17,106 nt of DNA from Kingella sp. (in: b-proteobacteria). Its GTDB lineage: Bacteria > Pseudomonadota > Gammaproteobacteria > Burkholderiales > Neisseriaceae. The DNA is taken from contig NZ_JAUMZV010000045.1 in the NCBI RefSeq assembly GCF_030527935.1, positions 1 to 17,106 on the forward strand, written 5' to 3'. Under the pieces are notes generated by a model that did no database searches, had not been told where the DNA came from, and worked only from the letters and a program-made list of their open reading frames with translations. Positions 13,428-17,106 of the stretch are shown here, piece after piece (within the stretch, counting starts at the first letter, position 1; every line of letters starts with the position of its first letter). The position numbers and the translations under genes are program-made.

Positions 13428-14381
13428 ATGACCATCCTAGACAACCTAATCACCCTAGCCCAAATCACAGGCAGCATAGACACACAATGCAGCTTCAACG
13501 GCGACTGGTATGTGCGCCACCCCAGAAACCGCACCCAAGGCATCGTCCACATCGTAACCCACGGCACAGGCTACCTAAAACTAGACAACGAAGCCCAAGC
13601 CCGCCAACTACAAGCAGGCGACATCATCTTCTTCCCCCGCAACGCCGCCCACGCCCTAAGCAGCCAAATCGGCTGCAACAACACCCAACACCACCCCAGC
13701 ATCCAACAACAAGGCAACATCACCCACAAACAAACCCACAGCACAAGCAACAGCCCCGCCCAACTCAATCTCTACTGCGCCCACTTCGCCTACGAAACCC
13801 ACAACAATCTCCTGCAAGGGCTGCCCGAAATCATCATACTCAACACCCAACACACCACCACCCAAGCCATCGTAACCCTACTGCAACACGAAATCAGCCA
13901 GCCCGAACACCGCGCCACCGCCGCCATCAACGCCCTATCCACCGTATTACTCGTCCACATACTCCGCGCCTATCTCAACCAAAACGAACACCAAGCCCCG
14001 CTCACAGGCATACTCAACGGCTGGCGCGACCGCCGCCTACGCAACGTCGTCCAAGCCGTAACCCAACAGCCCGAGCACGACTGGCGCGTAGAAGACCTAG
14101 CCGCACTCGCCAAACTCTCCCGCGCCCAACTCATGCGCCTATTTCGCAGCCAAATGCAAACCAGCCCCCACGCCTTCGTCAACAGCATCCGCCTGCAAAA
14201 AGCCGCCATGCTCCTGCGCAACAGCCAAAGCACCATACTCACCATCGCCCTAGAATCAGGCTACCAATCCGAAACCCACTTCGGCAAAGTATTCAAAAAA
14301 CACTACGGCTGCACCCCCAAACAATACCGCCAACAACCCAACCCCGCCGACACCCAAAAAACAGAAGACTACATCATCTAG
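13428..14381 (+). CDS. AraC-family transcriptional regulator with cupin-like domain
   Basis: The protein is 317 aa. Residues about 15-120 look like an AraC-type N-terminal cupin sensor (GIVHIVTHGTGYLKLD, LQAGDIIFFPRNAAHAL). The C-terminal 100 residues hold two helix-turn-helix motifs: WRVEDLAALAKLSRAQLMRLFR (219-240) and ILTIALESGYQSETHFGKVFKKHYGCTPKQYR (270-301), the AraC signature. Neisseria relatives of this build include MpeR, but orthology is not shown. The ligand is unknown. It may control neighbours such as azlCD or the 76-aa gene (inference from proximity only). The gene is unusually C- and A-rich on its coding strand. No Shine-Dalgarno sequence is visible before ATG 13428. Confidence 0.9.
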   Translation: MTILDNLITLAQITGSIDTQCSFNGDWYVRHPRNRTQGIVHIVTHGTGYLKLDNEAQARQLQAGDIIFFPRNAAHALSSQIGCNNTQHHPSIQQQGNITHKQTHSTSNSPAQLNLYCAHFAYETHNNLLQGLPEIIILNTQHTTTQAIVTLLQHEISQPEHRATAAINALSTVLLVHILRAYLNQNEHQAPLTGILNGWRDRRLRNVVQAVTQQPEHDWRVEDLAALAKLSRAQLMRLFRSQMQTSPHAFVNSIRLQKAAMLLRNSQSTILTIALESGYQSETHFGKVFKKHYGCTPKQYRQQPNPADTQKTEDYII

Positions 14382-14439
14382 CTCAACCTTTTTCAGGCTG
14401 CCTTTGGGATTTTACAAAGATTTCAGCCTGAAAATTTTT

Positions 14440-14480
14440 AGCTAGCGCACGGCTTGCAAGCAAGCCGTAGAAAGCGCGAA
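14440..14480. repeat. Palindromic repeat (family R), copy 3
   Basis: AGCGCACGGCTTGCAAGCAA and the following GCCGTAG form a hairpin (ACGGCTTG against CAAGCCGT), followed by a GCGCG-like tail and an inverted near-DUS (about 14486-14497). The surrounding 364-bp gap 14382-14745 has DUS at 14392-14403 and 14673-14684. I see no gene in it, and nothing recognisable in 14500-14670. Confidence 0.6.
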
Positions 14481-14705
14481 CCCCATTTCAGGCTGCCAAC
14501 CATCCCGCCCGCGCCCAAACACAGCAGCTTGAAACCAAAAAATGAAACAGTCCAAACCAAGGCAATGATTGTTGATGGCAAGCAGCATGGATAAAACCTT
14601 CCCACTAGATTGCTGAGAGAGAACAGCAGTGCAGCATACTTTTCAGAACATGACCGAATACAGATTCTGATTTTCAGGCTGCCTTAGCCTAATCGGCAGA
14701 CAAAC

Positions 14706-14736
14706 AAAAGCCCCAACCATTTCGGCTGGGGCTTTT
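14706..14736 (-). terminator. Terminator of the small secreted-protein gene
   Basis: A 13-bp stem (14706-14718 with 14724-14736) with one mismatch and a 5-nt loop has AAAAGCCCC and GGGGCTTTT as its arms. It lies ten bases after the minus-strand stop codon and has a T-run in the right place. Confidence 0.85.
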
Positions 14737-14745
14737 CGTATTGAA

Positions 14746-15036
14746 TTATTTGCAGTTGATGCCCATCATTTTGGGCGGATTGCCATCGGAAACGGGCACG
14801 CGGCAAGTTGTGCCATTGCTGCCTGCCACCACCAACACGCGTTTGCCGCCTTCGTTGCTTTCGCTGATTTCGAGCGGTTCTTTTGCGCCCATGCCGCTGG
14901 CGGCGGAAGCCATGCTGTTGATAAAGCCTGCGTCTTTTACGCTGGATGAGTTAGACGCGATGGTTGGGTCTTTTGCCATTGCCAATGGGCTGGCTACAAG
15001 TAAAGCAATCGCGCTGGTAAGAATCAGTTTTTTCAT
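14746..15036 (-). CDS. Small secreted protein with two cysteines, 96 aa
   Basis: The family is not recognised. MKKLILTSAIALLVASPLAMA-K is a clear Sec signal peptide (residues 1-22), leaving about 74 residues for the periplasm or surface. The mature part is rich in Ser, Gly, Ala and Asn, and ends with a compact region (KRVLVVAGSNGTTCRVPVSDG...MMGINCK). Its two cysteines (TTC and INC) could form a disulfide. The start at 15036 is supported by AAGGGA upstream and the signal peptide; a 15-residue upstream extension (15081) is unlikely. It has its own terminator, and a 12-bp inverted repeat lies 34-84 bp upstream, so it seems to be a monocistronic, possibly regulated gene. Confidence 0.82.
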   Translation of the reverse strand: MKKLILTSAIALLVASPLAMAKDPTIASNSSSVKDAGFINSMASAASGMGAKEPLEISESNEGGKRVLVVAGSNGTTCRVPVSDGNPPKMMGINCK

Positions 15037-15069
15037 GATGTATGTCCCTTTCGGTGGAGTTGTCCGTGC

Positions 15070-15120
15070 AATGTACAGCAAATTTGGTGTTTCAGGCGAT
15101 TTTTTACATTGCTGTACATT
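15070..15120. promoter_or_regulatory. 12-bp inverted repeat upstream of the secreted-protein gene
   Basis: AATGTACAGCAA (15070-15081) and its exact complement (15109-15120) are separated by 27 bp. Each half contains the palindrome TGTACA, and the two are 42 bp apart centre to centre, about four helical turns. The position (34-84 bp before the start codon) fits an operator pair or a long leader hairpin. The binding protein is unknown. Confidence 0.6.
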
Positions 15121-15134
15121 TGCTTGTTTGGCAT

Positions 15135-15246
15135 AGGCAGCCTGAAACGTGGTTTAGCGTAGCCAAAATGGATTGGAGTGAGTAGAAACATGTTTTCAGG
15201 CTGCCTGATTGTTTTAGCTACGCCAAACTGCGTTATCAGGCTGCCT
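15135..15246. repeat. Two inverted DUS-GCGTAGC repeat units
   Basis: Unit 1 (15135-15168) starts with a DUS and continues GTTTAGCGTAGCCAAAA. Unit 2 (15212-15246, opposite strand) starts with a near-DUS and continues GTTTGGCGTAGCTAAAAC. An extra DUS lies between them (15195-15206). The same unit is at 12635-12668. The whole lies between mscS and the secreted-protein gene. Confidence 0.6.
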
Positions 15247-16561
15247 AATTATGATCGTTGCCATTGTTCAAAATACGCACTTCACGTTGTGGGAAGGGCA
15301 GTTCAATGCCTTCTTCGTTGAACCGTTGCCAAATGGTGAGCAAAATATCGGAGAACAATCCGCCAAATCCGTTTTCGGGGTCATTTACCCAAAAGCCCAC
15401 GCGCAGGTTGATACCGTTGTCGCCAAAGCCGAGTAGCAAGGCGGACGGCGCCGGGTTGGTGCCAACTCGTTTTTGCGCGGCGGCGGCTTCGCGCATGATA
15501 TTCATTGCCCGCGTTAAATCGGTGGCGTAGGCGACTTGGATGTCCAGCGATTGATACAGGGCGCGGGCGGTGTAGGATTCGTTGATAACGGTGTTGGTAA
15601 CAAAGGTTTCGTTGGGGATTAGGGCTTCTGCGCCGTTTGCGTTGCGCAGCACCACAAAACGCGATGTGATTTCGGTTACATAGCCCGTGAAGCCGTTTAC
15701 GGTTAGGCGGTCGTTGATGCGGATGGAGCGGTCTGCCAAGATGATGAAGCCCGACACATAATTGCTGGCGATTTTTTGCAAACCAAAGCCCAGCCCTACG
15801 CCGAGCGCGCCGCCAAACACGGATAACACGGTTAAATCAATGCCCACCAAAGGCAATGCAACCAACACCGAGAGCACCATCAGCGTGGTTTTTAGCACTT
15901 TGGATAACACAATCCGCAAGTTCATGTCCATCCGCACGCTGGACATCAATCGCGCGTTGAGCCAGCGATAAAACCACATGGTGAACACCATCATCACGCC
16001 CACCCACAGCAAGCCGCTTAAAATGGTGTAAACATTGAGTTTGCTTGCGCCGATGGGGATTTGCAGCGATTTGAGCCAGTCAATAATCCAATCATCAATG
16101 CCCGAAAGCCACAAAATAAAACAGCCCCAAAGCCCTGTGGACGCGGCGCGTTCAATCGCATCCGAGCGCGTGCTTTTGGGGACCGCGCCGTTAATCAATG
16201 CCAACACCAAGCGAATCGCCATCATCCAGTTTGCCGCCAACACCAGCAATTTCAGCCACACCGCATGCAAGCCCGCCGCTTCCCATGCCACCTGCGCCAT
16301 CACCGCTACCACCAACAGCAACACAGGAAACAACACGCGGCGCAACACATGGCGAATCACGCGAAAACGAATCGCCTTGATTTTGGACGATTGCGCCCAT
16401 TTTTCGGACAAGCGATAGGCAACAAACGTCAAAGCCAGCATGATGGCCAGCTCCACCCAGCCCATAGGCTGCCTGAAACTGCGTTCCAGCAAATTGGCGG
16501 TAAAGGCTTTGCGGGCAAAGAGATTAACGATAAATTCTTGCCAAGAAAAAGATGCGTGCAT
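15245..16561 (-). CDS. MscS-family mechanosensitive channel
   Basis: The protein is 438 aa, longer than E. coli MscS (286) because of extra N-terminal membrane helices. Hydrophobic segments are at about 36-50, 76-96, 105-124, 142-162, 178-200 and 224-245. The pore helix, about 247-275 (GGALGVGLGFGLQKIASNYVSGFIIL), has the Gly/Ala packing of MscS TM3. A beta domain follows (RINDRLTVNGFTGYVTEITSRFVVLR...IPNETFVTNTV), then a C-terminal alpha/beta part. It is an inner-membrane channel that releases solutes on hypo-osmotic shock. AGGA lies seven bases before ATG 16559-16561. The TAG stop lies in a near-DUS. Near the N-terminus, AGGCTGCCTGAA (16466-16477) is a different uptake dialect and encodes FRQP. 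Confidence 0.94.
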   Translation of the reverse strand: MHASFSWQEFIVNLFARKAFTANLLERSFRQPMGWVELAIMLALTFVAYRLSEKWAQSSKIKAIRFRVIRHVLRRVLFPVLLLVVAVMAQVAWEAAGLHAVWLKLLVLAANWMMAIRLVLALINGAVPKSTRSDAIERAASTGLWGCFILWLSGIDDWIIDWLKSLQIPIGASKLNVYTILSGLLWVGVMMVFTMWFYRWLNARLMSSVRMDMNLRIVLSKVLKTTLMVLSVLVALPLVGIDLTVLSVFGGALGVGLGFGLQKIASNYVSGFIILADRSIRINDRLTVNGFTGYVTEITSRFVVLRNANGAEALIPNETFVTNTVINESYTARALYQSLDIQVAYATDLTRAMNIMREAAAAQKRVGTNPAPSALLLGFGDNGINLRVGFWVNDPENGFGGLFSDILLTIWQRFNEEGIELPFPQREVRILNNGNDHN

Positions 16562-16607
16562 GGGGATTCCTGTTTACAAAATAGGGGCGGATTTTAACAT
16601 TAGGGCA

Positions 16608-16673
16608 ACAAAATTTGCCCACATATTTTGTGGATAACTTTGTGGAAAATATGTGGCTGCCACCAAATTTTGT
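16608..16673. promoter_or_regulatory. Nested inverted repeat with DnaA boxes
   Basis: The outer arms ACAAAATTTG (16608-16617) and 16664-16673 are perfect complements. The inner arms CCACATATTTT (16619-16629) and 16646-16656 are also perfect, around a 16-bp centre. The minus strand reads TTATCCACA (16629-16637), a consensus DnaA box, and TTTTCCACA (16641-16649, 8 of 9) twelve bases away; CTATCCACG at 16879-16887 matches 7 of 9. An AT-rich stretch follows at 16735-16800. The 490-bp gap 16562-17052 holds no gene. The structure also lies 47-112 bp before mscS, so it may instead be that gene's operator. Confidence 0.55.
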
Positions 16674-16936
16674 CGCAATATCATGGTATGGCTTTGGTTG
16701 CTTATTTTTTGTGCAAAATGGGGTGAAAAGGATTTTGCTTGACTTTATTACTTATTGATAATAAAAAGAAAATTATGATTTCGCGTGTAAGTTGTTGATA
16801 TTATTTGCAGGGCAAATGGATGGCAATTTTGAGGTTTTCAGGCTGCCTTTGGGTGGTGTAATCGTGTGTTGTGATAAACGTGGATAGATTAGGCAGCCTG
16901 AAAATGCAAAACAGGGCGGCAAGGTTGGTTTGAGCG

Positions 16937-16974
16937 TTTTCAGGCTGCCTAAATGGGTTAAGGCAGCCTGAAAA
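16937..16974. terminator. Inverted DUS pair (hairpin)
   Basis: Two exact DUS (16939-16950 and 16961-16972) form a perfect 14-bp stem with a 10-nt loop. An additional inverted pair is at 16837-16848 and 16891-16902. No adjacent gene in the window explains them. Confidence 0.6.
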
Positions 16975-16997
16975 TGGGTTTGGCATCTAGGTAAACA

Positions 16998-17032
16998 AAA
17001 ACTGCCATCAGCGCAAAGTCAACGGCAGTTTT
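16998..17032 (-). terminator. Terminator-like hairpin next to the IS end
   Basis: A 9-bp stem (AAAACTGCC 16998-17006 with 17024-17032) and a 17-nt loop are followed on the minus strand by a TTTTTGTTT tail. It may terminate a minus-strand gene that lies to the right and is now separated from it by the IS. Confidence 0.55.
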
Positions 17033-17052
17033 ATCTTTCAGACAAAATCAAA

Positions 17053-17106
17053 GGGGCTGTCCTAGATAACTAGGATAAATTACTTCTTACCAATTGTTTT
17101 AAAATG
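17053..17106 (+). mobile_element. Start of an insertion sequence (partial copy)
   Basis: GGGGCTGTCCTAGATAACT (17053-17071) is the inverse of 32-50 and begins an element that runs out of the window. The final bases TTTTAAAATG put an ATG at 17104-17106, which could be the transposase start (inference). If so, this is the upstream end of the IS, while 1-50 is the downstream end of another copy in the same orientation. Confidence 0.7.

Noticed and set aside
13364..14431. Plus-strand open frame of 355 codons overlapping the AraC gene
   Set aside because: It is rich in Pro, His, Arg and Gln from reading the C-rich araC gene in the wrong frame; the AraC frame carries clear domains.
16683..16742. 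Possible 19-aa hydrophobic peptide
   Set aside because: It has no ribosome site and lies in the AT-rich non-coding stretch; too short to support.
16756..16785. Fur-box-like AT sequence with GATAAT and ATTATG
   Set aside because: The match to the Fur consensus is weak and there is no iron-related gene next to it.
73..16972. Many repeats of one 12-mer, like a CRISPR or tandem array
   Set aside because: Spacing is irregular, both orientations occur and the sequence is the Kingella uptake sequence. No array structure or cas genes are present.

Overview
The window looks like a chromosomal segment of a Neisseriaceae bacterium, most likely Kingella (K. oralis / K. denitrificans-like). The strongest sign is the 12-mer AGGCAGCCTGAA, present about 38 times as an exact match on one strand or the other (hand count), plus many one-mismatch copies. 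From memory this is the AG-kingDUS dialect of the DNA uptake sequence (DUS) bound during natural transformation. The gene products (DolP, YraN, TsaB, RluD, TrpD, RsmG, ParA, FolA, AzlCD) are also as expected for Neisseriaceae. Both window ends lie inside copies of an insertion sequence: a shared 19-bp terminal sequence occurs in inverted orientation at 32-50 and 17053-17071, so this may be a contig that broke at a repeated IS.

Left part (1-5.6 kb). An IS end, then a C-terminal remnant of a tyrosine recombinase wedged against tRNA-Lys(TTT), with an 11-bp copy of the tRNA 3' end on the far side. Next come minus-strand genes, in transcription order tsaB, yraN, diaA/gmhA-like, dolP and an unknown membrane protein. 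They cover tRNA t6A modification, a predicted nuclease-like protein, a SIS-domain protein, an outer-membrane lipoprotein and an unknown. rluD (23S pseudouridine synthase) lies upstream on the same strand.

Middle (5.6-9.7 kb). trpD (plus strand) converges on the overlapping pair rsmG-parA; a DUS hairpin separates them. Upstream of rsmG is a 512-bp stretch rich in repeats, then an unknown 99-aa CPHC-motif protein and folA (dihydrofolate reductase).

Right part (9.7-17.1 kb). A secreted tannase/feruloyl-esterase-family enzyme, the AzlC-AzlD amino-acid exporter pair, a small unknown protein, an AraC-family regulator with an N-terminal cupin-like domain, a small secreted two-cysteine protein, and an MscS-type mechanosensitive channel. 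The last 490 bp has no gene. It holds a nested inverted repeat with a consensus DnaA box, an AT-rich stretch and several hairpins.

No single new defence or biosynthetic system is evident. The unusual layer is between the genes: three or more families of short non-coding repeats, two of them MITE-like with terminal inverted repeats, most flanked by or fused to DUS. DUS also supply stop codons, probable terminators and parts of conserved proteins.
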